Notes: generated by a model from the sequence alone, not told the origin. Numbered from the stretch's first letter, positions 35,634 through 44,825 are shown. The stretch: 64,000 nucleotides of DNA from Leptolyngbya sp. FACHB-60 (GCF_014695775.1 NZ_JACJOX010000031.1:1-64000), one strand, 5' to 3'. Numbers and translations: made by a program.

Positions 35634-38066
35634 ATGAAAATTCTGCTTGTTGAGGATGAGCCCTCTACCCGGGAACTTTTAGTTTTTCACTTGACTGCGG
35701 CGCGCTACACCGTGGAACAGGCGGCTGACGGCATCATTGCTCAAGAGCTAGCGGCCCTGTGGAACTACGACCTGATTTTGCTAGATGTCAATATTCCCCG
35801 GCTGGATGGCCTTAGCCTATGCCGTCACCTGAGGGCGCAGGGGTTGTCCACGCCGATTTTGATGCTCACGGCTCAGGCCCAAGACAAAGATGTGATCACC
35901 GGGCTAGATGCTGGGGCCGACGACTATGTAACCAAGCCCTTTGAGGTGTCTCAAGTGCTAGCCCGCATTCGCGCTCTGCTGCGGCGGGGGGCGCGGGCGG
36001 CAACCATTCCGTCGCTGGTGTGGGGGCAGCTAGGCCTTGACCCCACCCTGGCCCAGGTCACTTACAGTGGCCAAGTCGTGCCCCTAACACCGAAGGAATA
36101 CAGCCTGCTAGAGCTGTTTTTGCGCCATCCTCAGCGGGTGTTTAGCCGCAGCACCATTCTCGACCACCTGTGGACAATCGATGATTCGCCCACCGAAGGG
36201 GCGGTGACTAACCTGGTGAAGGATCTGCGCAACCGCCTCAAGCGCAGCGGCATGGTCGAAAATGTGATTCAGACAGTGTATGGGCTGGGCTATCGCCTGC
36301 GCGATTTGCCGCCAAGTTTGGCTGGACTAGAGGCAGCCAAACTTGGCGACTTCCATAGGTCTAGCGGTGGCGCTCAGACAAAGACTAAACCGGTGATTAT
36401 CGCGCCCAAGAGCAAGGCTTTAGATGCGATCGCAGCTCGGTTTCAGGCGTCGATTCAGCAGCGGTTGGCAGTGGTAGAAGCGGCAGTGCGATCGCTTCAG
36501 GCCGGCAACTTGCCTTCCCAGCAGCGGGCTATTGCTCAGGATGAGGCCCATCGGCTAGCCGGTGGGCTGGGCACTTTTGGCTATGACGAAGGCTCGACCT
36601 ACGCCCGTCAGATCGAGCAGTTGCTGGGCGATCGCCCTTTACAAACGACAGAAGTTGACCAGCTTTCTCGCCATCTGCTCGCCCTCAAGCAGACGTTAGC
36701 CTTAACCCCTAAACCGCTATCGACAGAGCTCGACCAGGCGATCGCGCCGCTCCCTTGCCACCTTGGAGTGGTGCTGTCGGTGGAGTCCGAGTTGCTCAGT
36801 CAATTGCAGGTCGATGCCGCTAGCCACGGCTGGCACCTCGAACGGGCCACCGACCTGAGCCAGCTCTTGCAGACCTTGGCCCTGGGCCGAGCGGAGGCGG
36901 TGGTGCTCACCCTCGACCAGAGCGCCCCTTTGGCTGAGAAACTGGCACCCCTGCGGGAGGTCAAGCACCGGTTTCCGCAGCTGCCGGTGCTGGTCTTGAC
37001 CGACCACGACAGTCTAGAAGAACGGGTACAGGTGGCTCGTCTCCGGGGCGATCGCTACCTGGTGGCCCCAGCCACCCCCAATCAAATTTTCGATACCCTA
37101 GCTCACCTCTTGCCGGAAACCCGAGCGCCTGAGGCTCAGGTGATGGTGGTCGACAACGACCCTGTCACTCGGGGTGCCGTTACAGAACTGCTCACTCCCT
37201 GGGGTTTACAGGTCACTGAGCTGGGCAATCCCAGCCAGTTCTGGGAGATGCTGCGCCAGACGCAGCCCGACTTGCTGCTACTGGCTTTAGAAATGCCCAC
37301 TTTTAGCGGCATCGACCTGTGCCAGGTGGTGCGCCAAGACTCGCAGTTTGGCAACCTGCCCATTCTGATGCTGGCAGCCCATTCTGACACCGTGACCGTG
37401 CGCCAGGTGTTTGAGATGGGGGCCGATGACCTGATTGGTAAGCCCATCATAGGGCCAGAGTTGGTAACGCGAGTGCTGAGTCGCATTGAGCGATCGCGAC
37501 TGCGCCAGCAAATTGAGCAAATGCGCCATCGCCAGGCCCTATACTGGACCCAGCAAGAGACCACCGACCCCCTCACTCAGGTGGCCAACGGCCTACACTT
37601 CGATGCCTTTTTGCAGCAGCAGTGGGAGCGCCATTGCCGAGACCAGTCTCCGATCTCGCTGATTTTGTGTAGCCCGGACGACCTGCGCATCTACTATCAG
37701 ATCTACGGGCAGCAGGCGGGCGATGCTGCCCTGCGCCGCATTGCTCGCACTCTGCACCGCACCGTCAACCCCAACATTGACCTGGTGGCCCGCTGCGGCG
37801 ACGATGAATTTGCCATTGTGCTGCCCAACACCAACCTGGATGGGGCGCTGCGGGTGGTCTCGCGCATGCAGCAGGCCGTTACCGACCTCAAGATTCCTCA
37901 GCCCACCCCTGACGAGGGCGGCTACATTACCTTAAGCTTAGGCATCGGCGGCACCACCCCCACCGGCAGCCTCTCCAGCGATCTGCTGTTAAAAACCGCC
38001 GATCAGGCCCTAAAAGACGCCAAAGTGCGCGGCGGCAACACCTTTTGCCTGTACCCGATGTGCTGA
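35634..38066 (+). CDS. Multi-receiver response regulator with winged helix, Hpt and GGDEF-like domain
   Basis: 810 aa from ATG 35634 (MKILLVEDEP); the frame starts earlier but the receiver begins here. Order: receiver with D51 (~1-118), OmpR-type winged helix (~130-222), linker, Hpt (~255-345, EAHRLAGGLGTF), degenerate receiver (~370-490, T426 where Asp is expected), second degenerate receiver (~500-625, A551 in LLLLALEMP replacing Asp) and a GGDEF-like domain (~640-810) reading G722-D-D-E-F. Only the first receiver can accept phosphate as usual. The GDDEF site may lower cyclase activity. It heads an operon with a membrane histidine kinase (17 bp on) and a single receiver. Confidence 0.9.
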   Translation: MKILLVEDEPSTRELLVFHLTAARYTVEQAADGIIAQELAALWNYDLILLDVNIPRLDGLSLCRHLRAQGLSTPILMLTAQAQDKDVITGLDAGADDYVTKPFEVSQVLARIRALLRRGARAATIPSLVWGQLGLDPTLAQVTYSGQVVPLTPKEYSLLELFLRHPQRVFSRSTILDHLWTIDDSPTEGAVTNLVKDLRNRLKRSGMVENVIQTVYGLGYRLRDLPPSLAGLEAAKLGDFHRSSGGAQTKTKPVIIAPKSKALDAIAARFQASIQQRLAVVEAAVRSLQAGNLPSQQRAIAQDEAHRLAGGLGTFGYDEGSTYARQIEQLLGDRPLQTTEVDQLSRHLLALKQTLALTPKPLSTELDQAIAPLPCHLGVVLSVESELLSQLQVDAASHGWHLERATDLSQLLQTLALGRAEAVVLTLDQSAPLAEKLAPLREVKHRFPQLPVLVLTDHDSLEERVQVARLRGDRYLVAPATPNQIFDTLAHLLPETRAPEAQVMVVDNDPVTRGAVTELLTPWGLQVTELGNPSQFWEMLRQTQPDLLLLALEMPTFSGIDLCQVVRQDSQFGNLPILMLAAHSDTVTVRQVFEMGADDLIGKPIIGPELVTRVLSRIERSRLRQQIEQMRHRQALYWTQQETTDPLTQVANGLHFDAFLQQQWERHCRDQSPISLILCSPDDLRIYYQIYGQQAGDAALRRIARTLHRTVNPNIDLVARCGDDEFAIVLPNTNLDGALRVVSRMQQAVTDLKIPQPTPDEGGYITLSLGIGGTTPTGSLSSDLLLKTADQALKDAKVRGGNTFCLYPMC
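36310..36348 (+). repeat. 15-bp inverted repeat inside the regulator gene
   Basis: CGCCAAGTTTGGCTG (36310-36324) is repeated perfectly inverted at 36334-36348 with a 9-base loop. It falls at the end of the winged-helix domain, where coding constraint is low, and would form a strong mRNA hairpin. Confidence 0.9.
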
Positions 38067-38083
38067 GTTAACTCGACTTTGCC

Positions 38084-40906
38084 ATGAAGTTTTCTCTGCG
38101 CAATTTGCTCATCGTTCCATTTTTACTACAGGTAATTGGCATTACGGGCCTGGTGGGCTACCTGTCATACCGCAGTGGGCAGCAGGCCGTGCAGGATATC
38201 GCCCGTCAAATGATGACGATAACGGGCCAGCGGGCGAGGGAAAACCTCAATGCCTATCTACAAACGTCTCGCTTTGTGGCTCAGACCAATGCCTATCTGC
38301 TCGAAACCGGGACACTTAGTAGCACCGACTTAGCTGCCCTAGAAAGTCACCTGGTAGAGCAGCTCCAGCTATTTCCAGAGCTGACGGGTATTGTCGTTGC
38401 CAACGAGGCCGGTGCGTTTCTCAACGTGGCCCGTCAAGCACCCGCGGGATTTTTCTCAGTACGACAGCGCAACGTGACCGTGGTCGACAACCGGCTCTAC
38501 CGCTACCAGCTAGATGTTGCTGACCAATCTAAGACGCTGCTGCCGCCGATTCGGCAGGGCTACGACCCCCACCGCGACCCTCCCGATAACCCGTGGTATG
38601 CGGCTGCTCAGGCTAGCCCCTCAGGGCTATGGCGGCTAGTGGTGACCCTAGAGCGAGGAGATGATCAGCCTCACCTGGTCATGGTACGGTTTGTTCCCTT
38701 TCAGACCCCAAATGGGGACTTTGGCGGCGTCTTTAGCACCGGCATTTTGCTCACGCAGCTGGGGGAGTTTTTGCAACATCTGATTCCGAGCGACGAGGGC
38801 CAGATTTTCTTAATTGAGCCCGACGGTCACTTGGTGGCGACCTCAACTGGGGAGCTGCCTTTTGATCAACAGCCGCGCTCTGATCCGGCGCAGAACGTGG
38901 CGTTGCAGCCTCGCCGATTGGCGGTGGGACAAAGCCACAATCCACTCACCCGGAGCGTAGCGGCCAGCCTGATTGCCGACTATGGCAGCCTTGAAAACGT
39001 GCGATCGCCGCGCTTTTCTTACCTCCGGTTTGGTCAAAAGCAGTATTTTGTGCAGACAACGCCGCTCCAGGGCGAACTGAACTGGCTGCTGGTTACGGTG
39101 GTGCCGGCCTCTGAATTTATGGCCGACATCGATGCCAATACGTCTCGTACCGCCCTGCTGTGCGCCCTGGCCCTGATTGGGTCTATCAGCCTGGGCATCT
39201 GGACGGCTGAATACATCGCCAAGCCGATTCTGTCTCTCCAGCGGGCGACCCAGGCATTAACCAACGGCCTGGCGATTGTGCCGCCCACCCAGCCCAGCAA
39301 AATTCAGGAAGTTGAAGCTTTGCGCCAGGGGTTTGACCGCATGGTGGGCCAGCTGGTGTCGTCGTTTTATGCCCTCAAGGATCGCGAGAATACGCTAGCT
39401 ACTTTTTTGAACGGGGTGCCAGTGGCCCTGAGCGTGCACGACCAGACGGGGCAAATGCTGTTTCTCAATGCCAAGGGCAAAGAACTGCTGGTCAACGGCG
39501 TTACGACCGCCGGCTCTGGACAGCTGGCGGAAACCTATCAGCTCTACCGGGCCGGTAGTAACGAGTTGTACCCCACCGACGAGCTGCCAGCGGTGCGCGG
39601 GCTGCGGGGCGAAACCGCTTACACCGACGACATTGAGGTAGACAATGGCGATCGCCGCATTCCCCTAGAGGTGCACACGATTCCGGTGTTCAACAGCCTG
39701 GGGCAGGTGCTCTACAGCATCAATACGTTCCAAGACATTACCGAACGGCGGCAGGTCGAGCGGTTTCGGGTCGGCTACCAGCGCGAGCTGGAGCATCAGG
39801 TGGCTCAGCAAATGGCCTCACTGACCGCCAGTGAGGCCACCCAGAAGGCGCTGATCGACGCAATTCCTGACCTGCTGATGCGCTTGGGCCGGGAGGGCCG
39901 CCCGCTGGCCGTCTATAACCCAGAGGCGGTGAACTGGCTAGGCGATCGCAGCCAGCTCTACGAGAAGAGTATGTATGAGAACCTGCCTGGTCCCATTGCC
40001 CAGGAGCGCCAGCGCTGCGTCGAGCTGGCCCTAGAGACGGGTAGAATTCAGCGCCAGGAGTACGAGTTTGTTGCGGGGGGAGAGACGTTCTACGAAGAGG
40101 CACGGATTATTCCGGTAACCCAAGATGAGGTGCTAGTGGTGGTGCGCGATATCAGCGATCGCTACCGAATCGACCGCCTCAAGGATGAGTTTATTTCTAT
40201 CATCAGCCACGAGTTGCGCACGCCCCTGACGGCTATTCGCGGAGCCCTGGGCATTTTAGAGTCGGGAGTGCTGCACAACCGGCCCCAAAAAGCTCAGCAG
40301 ATGCTGGGTATGGCCCTCAACAATACGGAACGGCTGATTCGGCTGGTCAACGACATTCTTGACTTAGAGCGCTTAACCTCGGGCCGCATTGATCTCAATC
40401 TAGAACCCTGTCACCTGGACGAGCTGATGGCGCTAGCGGTTAACGGGGTAGAGGCGATCGCCCTGGAAGCCAAGGTCACCATTTGGTCTACTCCCGCCGC
40501 CACTACGGTGCTGGCCGCCCCCGATGCGATGGTGCAAACCCTCACCAACCTGCTGGGCAACGCGATTAAATTTTCTGAGGCGGGGAGCAAAATTTGGCTG
40601 ACAGCGGCCCTAGTTTCTAACGCTAAAGCGATCGCGGCCTCTGACACTACCCCTGGGGATCAGCCGGTTTGGGCACGGGTTGCAGTCAAAGATCAGGGGC
40701 GAGGCATTCCTGCCGATCGCCTGGGGATGATTTTTGAGCGCTTTCAGCAGGTGGATGTGTCAGATTCGCGGCAGCGCGGGGGCACGGGGCTGGGGCTAGC
40801 TATCTGTAAACAGATTGTGGAGCAGCACGGCGGGGAAATCTGGGTAGAGAGCCAGGTTGGCCGTGGCAGCACATTTTTCTTTACACTGCCGCTAAAGAGG
40901 TCATGA
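38084..40906 (+). CDS. Membrane sensor histidine kinase
   Basis: 940 aa. TM helix (~8-28), periplasmic dCache-like sensor (~35-350), TM helix (~355-378), HAMP (~380-435), PAS (~445-560), second PAS (~590-695), HisKA with H709 in SIISHELRTPL, and HATPase with TNLLGNAIKF, DQGRGIP and GGTGLGLAI. All catalytic boxes are intact. It probably phosphorylates D51 of the upstream regulator and/or the small receiver downstream, which it overlaps by 4 bp (ATGA), indicating translational coupling. Confidence 0.93.
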   Translation: MKFSLRNLLIVPFLLQVIGITGLVGYLSYRSGQQAVQDIARQMMTITGQRARENLNAYLQTSRFVAQTNAYLLETGTLSSTDLAALESHLVEQLQLFPELTGIVVANEAGAFLNVARQAPAGFFSVRQRNVTVVDNRLYRYQLDVADQSKTLLPPIRQGYDPHRDPPDNPWYAAAQASPSGLWRLVVTLERGDDQPHLVMVRFVPFQTPNGDFGGVFSTGILLTQLGEFLQHLIPSDEGQIFLIEPDGHLVATSTGELPFDQQPRSDPAQNVALQPRRLAVGQSHNPLTRSVAASLIADYGSLENVRSPRFSYLRFGQKQYFVQTTPLQGELNWLLVTVVPASEFMADIDANTSRTALLCALALIGSISLGIWTAEYIAKPILSLQRATQALTNGLAIVPPTQPSKIQEVEALRQGFDRMVGQLVSSFYALKDRENTLATFLNGVPVALSVHDQTGQMLFLNAKGKELLVNGVTTAGSGQLAETYQLYRAGSNELYPTDELPAVRGLRGETAYTDDIEVDNGDRRIPLEVHTIPVFNSLGQVLYSINTFQDITERRQVERFRVGYQRELEHQVAQQMASLTASEATQKALIDAIPDLLMRLGREGRPLAVYNPEAVNWLGDRSQLYEKSMYENLPGPIAQERQRCVELALETGRIQRQEYEFVAGGETFYEEARIIPVTQDEVLVVVRDISDRYRIDRLKDEFISIISHELRTPLTAIRGALGILESGVLHNRPQKAQQMLGMALNNTERLIRLVNDILDLERLTSGRIDLNLEPCHLDELMALAVNGVEAIALEAKVTIWSTPAATTVLAAPDAMVQTLTNLLGNAIKFSEAGSKIWLTAALVSNAKAIAASDTTPGDQPVWARVAVKDQGRGIPADRLGMIFERFQQVDVSDSRQRGGTGLGLAICKQIVEQHGGEIWVESQVGRGSTFFFTLPLKRS

Positions 40907-41280
40907 GCAAGCGGATTTTAGTCATCGACGACGAACTGGACATTCGCGAAGTAGTCTGCCTCTCGCTTGAAGAGTTTGGCGGCTGGCAAACCGACAGTGC
41001 CGGGTCGGGGCAGGAGGGCTTAGACAAATCCTTAGCCGCCCCTTGGGACGCCATTTTGCTGGATGTCTCGATGCCCGAGATGGATGGTTTTGCGGTCTAC
41101 GAGCAGCTTCAGGCTAACCACAAGACCCAAGTTATACCGGTGATTTTGCTCACGGCTAAGGTGTTGACCAGCGATCGCGATCGCTTCTGTACCCTGGGCG
41201 TGGCTGGAGTAATTGCTAAACCCTTTAATCCGGTGACGGTATGGCAACAGGTGGCTCAGCTCTTAGACTGGGCCACCTAA
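40903..41280 (+). CDS. Single-domain response regulator
   Basis: 125 aa, receiver domain only: acidic pair DDE near residue 8, phosphoacceptor Asp in AILLDVSMPEMDGF (~residue 52), Thr in LLTAK and Lys in IAKPFNP. No output domain, so it is a phosphate shuttle (CheY/Spo0F-like), which suits the upstream Hpt-containing protein. Start overlaps the kinase stop. Confidence 0.93.
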   Translation: MSKRILVIDDELDIREVVCLSLEEFGGWQTDSAGSGQEGLDKSLAAPWDAILLDVSMPEMDGFAVYEQLQANHKTQVIPVILLTAKVLTSDRDRFCTLGVAGVIAKPFNPVTVWQQVAQLLDWAT

Positions 41281-41359
41281 CTGTAGGACATAGGCGCAAA
41301 GCTACCAGGGACGACCCAGCAGCCGCCAGAATCCAGCAAGGAAAACGACCGGCTTGCCC

Positions 41360-41845
41360 CTAGGCAGGGGTAATCATCAGCACCAAGGCCTTTTTGTCGA
41401 GGGCCTGCACTTTGCCCGCATCGCCGATGTCCTTCACGATTCTATCGAGCAGCTCTCCAGCGCGATCGCGGTGCTGGTGCTCACGCCCACGCAGGCGTAC
41501 CAAAAACTTAACCGAGTCTCCCTTCGACAGCCACTCAACCGAGCGGCGAATCCGGAGCTGGTAGTCAGACTCACCCACGTTGGGGCGCAGCTTGACCTCT
41601 TTCAAAGACGGCTTAGAGCTTTGCTTCTGCCGCTTACTCTGCTGGTACTGAAGCTTGCCGTAGTCCAGAATTTTGGCCACAGGGGCATCTTTGCCGTTAG
41701 AGACCACCACTAGGTCAAGTCCTGCATCCTCGGCCAGCGTAAGCGCTTCGCGAGTTTCCATGAGACCCCGATTTTGGTTCTCCTGGTCGATTAAGAACAC
41801 CTGAGGTGAGCGAATTTGCCGGTTTACCAGTTGCGTCTTAGAAAT
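41360..41845 (-). CDS. infC: Translation initiation factor IF-3 (AUU start)
   Basis: 161 aa. The N-domain (RQIRSPQVFLIDQEN, EALTLAEDAGLDLVVVS, ILDYGK) and C-domain (KEVKLRPNVGESDYQLRIR, SVKFLVRLRGREHQH) are IF-3. No ATG or GTG lies before the conserved RQIRSPQ; the first GTG, at 41800, would delete it. Twelve codons further up, ATT at 41843-41845 follows GAGAGGAA by ~7 bases, and a TGA stop precedes it. AUU starts are known for infC, where they allow IF-3 to repress its own translation. The sequence is diverged from the standard cyanobacterial IF-3 (APVAKILDYGK in place of PPVCRIMDYGK), so this may be a second IF-3. Monocistronic. Confidence 0.85.
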   Translation of the reverse strand: MSKTQLVNRQIRSPQVFLIDQENQNRGLMETREALTLAEDAGLDLVVVSNGKDAPVAKILDYGKLQYQQSKRQKQSSKPSLKEVKLRPNVGESDYQLRIRRSVEWLSKGDSVKFLVRLRGREHQHRDRAGELLDRIVKDIGDAGKVQALDKKALVLMITPA

Positions 41846-42105
41846 AAGTCGTTCCTCTCAAAAATCAACAGTTGGCCGAGGCGATGGCTAAGGACAGAAG
41901 TGACCCTAGGGCTGCTTGGCCTAGCAACCATACACCTAATACACCTAGAAGGGTATTATCCATCATGTTATCCATAGAATAGCTTAGCTTTTAAGCCAGA
42001 GCTGTGTCGAAATATCCGGTCTTAACAAAACGGTAGATGCCTTATAAAGTCGGCCTTTGATCCCGCTATGCTGGGGCGTACAACAGAACTCGTAGGGGAG
42101 GCCCC

Positions 42106-43230
42106 ATGGCCGCATATTTCGCCACCGTTGCCCGTGGACTCGAGGCCTTAGCCGCCGCCGAACTCGAAAATTTGGGTGCCCAGCAGATCGAGCCGGGCTT
42201 TTGTGGCGTTGCCTTTGAGGGCGACCTGGCCCTGTTGTATCGGGTCAACCTTTGGTCGCGGCTGGTCTTTCGGGTGCTGGTCAAGCTGGGCGAATGCCCC
42301 TGCCGCGACGCCGAGGATCTCTACCAGGGCATTCAGAGCATCGACTGGCGGCCCTACCTAACTCCCGATTTAACCTTTGCCGTAGATGCTACCGGCAAAA
42401 ACCGCAGCCTCAACCACACTCATTTCACTGCCCTTCAGGTAAAAAATGCCGTGGTCGATCAGCAGCGGCAGCACTGGGGCGATCGCTCTACCATCGACAC
42501 CCAGCACCCCGAGGTGCGGCTCAATGTCCACATTCAAGATGACACAGCTACCGTCAGCCTCGACAGCTCGGGCAGCAGCCTGCACCGCCGCGGCTATCGC
42601 CCGGCGGTGGGGGCCGCCCCGCTGAAAGAATCCCTGGCGGCAGCGCTGGTGAAGCTGACGGACTGGCCCGGCGATGTGCCGCTGCTGGATCCCCTCTGCG
42701 GCTCGGGCACGCTACCCCTGGAAGCCAGCATGGCAGCGCTAAAGATTGCCCCAGGCATTTTCCGCGAAGAGTTTGGCTTTCAGACCTGGCTCGATTTTGA
42801 TGGCGACCTGTGGGATAGCTTGTGGCAGGAGGCGGAGGCAGCGCGCAAAGACGATTTGGGCGTCTGGGTGGGGGGGTGCGATCGCGATCCCGACATCATT
42901 CAGCAGGCCCGTCTCAATGCCCAGCGCTGTGACCTGGCCGAGCAGATCAATTTTTGGGCCGCCGACCTGGCCGACCTAGAGGCTCCCGCCGACAGCGGCT
43001 TTCTACTGTGCAACCCACCCTACGGCGAGCGTCTGGGTGCCGATGAAGATTTAGGGGCCTTCTACAAACTACTGGGGAATGTGATGAAGCAGCGCTTCAA
43101 AGGCTGGACGGCCTTTGTGCTTAGCGGCAATAAAGCCCTGTCGCAACACATTGGTCTTAAGTCAGCTCAGCGGGTGGCCGTCTATAACGGGACGCTCCCC
43201 TGCCAGTGGCTCAAGTACGAGCTGTATTAA
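42106..43230 (+). CDS. THUMP-domain rRNA methyltransferase (RlmL-like)
   Basis: 374 aa. N-terminal ferredoxin-like and THUMP region (~1-160; ATVARGLEALAAAELENLG), then a class I SAM methyltransferase (~165-374) with LLDPLCGSGTLPLEA as the SAM loop and the catalytic NPPYGERLG (~residue 303), the N-P-P-Y motif of N6/N2-methyltransferases. Matches the N2-guanine RlmL/Trm14 group that methylates 23S rRNA or tRNA guanosine. Length equals the RlmL MTase half without the RlmK half found in E. coli. Confidence 0.9.
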   Translation: MAAYFATVARGLEALAAAELENLGAQQIEPGFCGVAFEGDLALLYRVNLWSRLVFRVLVKLGECPCRDAEDLYQGIQSIDWRPYLTPDLTFAVDATGKNRSLNHTHFTALQVKNAVVDQQRQHWGDRSTIDTQHPEVRLNVHIQDDTATVSLDSSGSSLHRRGYRPAVGAAPLKESLAAALVKLTDWPGDVPLLDPLCGSGTLPLEASMAALKIAPGIFREEFGFQTWLDFDGDLWDSLWQEAEAARKDDLGVWVGGCDRDPDIIQQARLNAQRCDLAEQINFWAADLADLEAPADSGFLLCNPPYGERLGADEDLGAFYKLLGNVMKQRFKGWTAFVLSGNKALSQHIGLKSAQRVAVYNGTLPCQWLKYELY

Positions 43231-43315
43231 GGGGAGCTGAAAGTAGGTAATTTCTGGAAAACTTCTTTCCGAGGGGTGGGCAGTGCGACGGAACTTGCAC
43301 TGGAGGAATCTAGAG

Positions 43316-43999
43316 TTAGCTTTCTGTCACCGCTACCTCAGCGCCCTGGTTCTCCCAGGCCAATTCACTTAGACTGTGGCCCAGCTTGTCGGCGATGCCT
43401 TCGATCCAGGTCTCGTCTTGGCGGGTGTAGCTGCGGGGGGCATTGGCGGCCAAGATTAGCGCGCCACCCTGGCCCATGGGCTGGCAGATCACGCCCTGGG
43501 TATTTTCGGGCAGATAGTCAAATTCAACCCGGCCTGGGTAGATCTTGAGATTCACCAAATACACCGCTTTACCAGTCTCCAACACCCGCTTCAGAATGGG
43601 GCCGGGAGTGACTTCGGCTTTAGGAGATAAGATGCCGCGCCGCAGCAGAATTTTTCCCTGGCGGTAGACGACGACAGAGCGCGTAACGGTGTTGGTGAGC
43701 AGCAGGTGAGAAGCCCAGGCCAGTTCGGTTTTGGCGGCATCGGGCAGGGCCTCATTTAGCTCTAACCCTTCTTCGCCAATCAGCGTCACAGCCTCAGGCA
43801 AAGTCGGCTGCACCCGTTGCCACAGCAAACCCGTCAAAATCAGCAGGGCACTGAGAATGACACCTATCACATCCGATCGCGCCTGGGATTCAGTCAGAGC
43901 AGGGGTGAGCACTCGGTTGACCAGCAGCAGAGTGCTACCCAAGCCTCCCGTTATCAACGGCAGCAGCCGTAGCACCCGGTTTGGGTCATTTTGCGCCAT
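43316..43999 (-). CDS. Cofactor assembly of complex C subunit B-like (CCB) protein
   Basis: 227 aa. Two N-terminal TM helices (~10-30 and ~42-60) and a soluble GAF-like domain (~70-220; KTELAWASHLLL, VICQPMGQGGALILAANAPRSY). This arrangement matches the CCB2/CCB4-type cyanobacterial proteins that attach haem ci to cytochrome b6f. Short hydrophilic C-terminus. Stands alone, convergent with the methyltransferase. Confidence 0.8.
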   Translation of the reverse strand: MAQNDPNRVLRLLPLITGGLGSTLLLVNRVLTPALTESQARSDVIGVILSALLILTGLLWQRVQPTLPEAVTLIGEEGLELNEALPDAAKTELAWASHLLLTNTVTRSVVVYRQGKILLRRGILSPKAEVTPGPILKRVLETGKAVYLVNLKIYPGRVEFDYLPENTQGVICQPMGQGGALILAANAPRSYTRQDETWIEGIADKLGHSLSELAWENQGAEVAVTES

Positions 44000-44118
44000 T
44001 TTTCAGACCAATCCCTTAGTTCGCCTCTTCTTTGATTTTAGTGGGGAGAGGTGTCTAGCAGTGTAGGGGGTGGCAGAGTGTAGGCAGTATGTGCCCTTCA
44101 CTCTGCTGTCGGAACGGG

Positions 44119-44286
44119 CTAGCTGTTGCAGCCGCAGCCGGGATGGTCGCAGCCCGCAGATCCGGGATGGCCATCGGCGCAGGCCTCGCTGCAAAAATAT
44201 TGGCTATCTTTTTCTACGGCCTGGCTGGTATCAACGATGCACAGGCAGGAGTCGCAGGCGCATTTCATTTGGGTGACGGTGGTCAT
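44119..44286 (-). CDS. smtA: Bacterial metallothionein SmtA
   Basis: 55 aa, too short for ordinary gene calling thresholds. Nine Cys: C9, C11, C14, C16, C32, C36, C46, C51 and C53, plus H40 and H48. The blocks KCACDSCLC, YFCSEACADGH and GCDHPGCGC match Synechococcus SmtA, which binds four zinc ions in a Cys/His cluster and buffers Zn/Cd. An AAGGTTCCTCTT-like leader precedes the start on the reverse strand; AGGAACC gives a Shine-Dalgarno. Divergent from smtB and sharing its operator. Confidence 0.96.
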   Translation of the reverse strand: MTTVTQMKCACDSCLCIVDTSQAVEKDSQYFCSEACADGHPGSAGCDHPGCGCNS

Positions 44287-44328
44287 AATAAGGTTCCTCT
44301 TGGATTAGGTGAACTAAACTGATGCTCA

Positions 44329-44386
44329 AACCCATGAACACTTGTTCATGAATTAACCATAACATATGAACAAGTGTTCATGGGTT
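44329..44386. promoter_or_regulatory. Symmetric double SmtB operator
   Basis: Two SmtB-type sites: TGAACACTTGTTCA (44335-44348) and TGAACAAGTGTTCA (44367-44380), each a 6-2-6 palindrome. They are embedded in a larger perfect inverted repeat: 21 bases at 44329-44349 mirrored at 44366-44386, with 16 bases between. The position between divergent smtA and smtB fits metal-released repression of both. Confidence 0.92.
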
Positions 44387-44420
44387 AAATGAACCTACTG
44401 CCTAGGGTGATGTTTGGGAT

Positions 44421-44825
44421 ATGCCCGTAGATCATGGCTATTCTTCAGAAACGACTGGTATGGCTAGCGATCGCCCCCCTCTCGATGACCCTTCCTGCAA
44501 CCACGCTGGCCCGTCGCCCGTAGACGAGATTTTAAGCGTGGAAAAGGCCCAGCGTATGGCCGAATTTTTTGGTGTGCTGGGCGATCCCAATCGCTGGCGC
44601 ATTCTCTCGGCCCTAGCCCTGAGCGAAATGCGGGTAGGCGAGCTGGCCGCTGCTGTAGCCATGAGTGAGTCGGCGGTGTCGCATCAGCTGCGTATTTTGC
44701 GCGCGACACGCCTGGTCAGCTACCGCAAGCAGGGCCGCAACGTGCTCTACTGCCTCAAAGATGACCACGTGTTTAACCTTTATCGGGAGGCGTCGGATCA
44801 CTTGGATGAGCCGCCGGAGGAGTAG
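44421..44825 (+). CDS. smtB: ArsR/SmtB-family metal-sensing repressor
   Basis: 134 aa. Winged HTH ([17 protein letters not shown], then [27 protein letters not shown]). The alpha-5 zinc site of SmtB (D104, H106, H117, E120) is conserved in [18 protein letters not shown]; the residue between the first D and H is Asp instead of His. The N-terminal ~40 residues are Ser/Pro/Asp-rich, and C31 could stand for the alpha-3N ligand. Represses smtA and itself until Zn(II) binds. ATG at 44460 is a possible later start. Confidence 0.95.
   Translation: MPVDHGYSSETTGMASDRPPLDDPSCNHAGPSPVDEILSVEKAQRMAEFFGVLGDPNRWRILSALALSEMRVGELAAAVAMSESAVSHQLRILRATRLVSYRKQGRNVLYCLKDDHVFNLYREASDHLDEPPEE

Noticed and set aside
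44089..44322. Forward frame covering smtA
   Set aside because: Mirror of the Cys-rich smtA gene, whose motif match is decisive.
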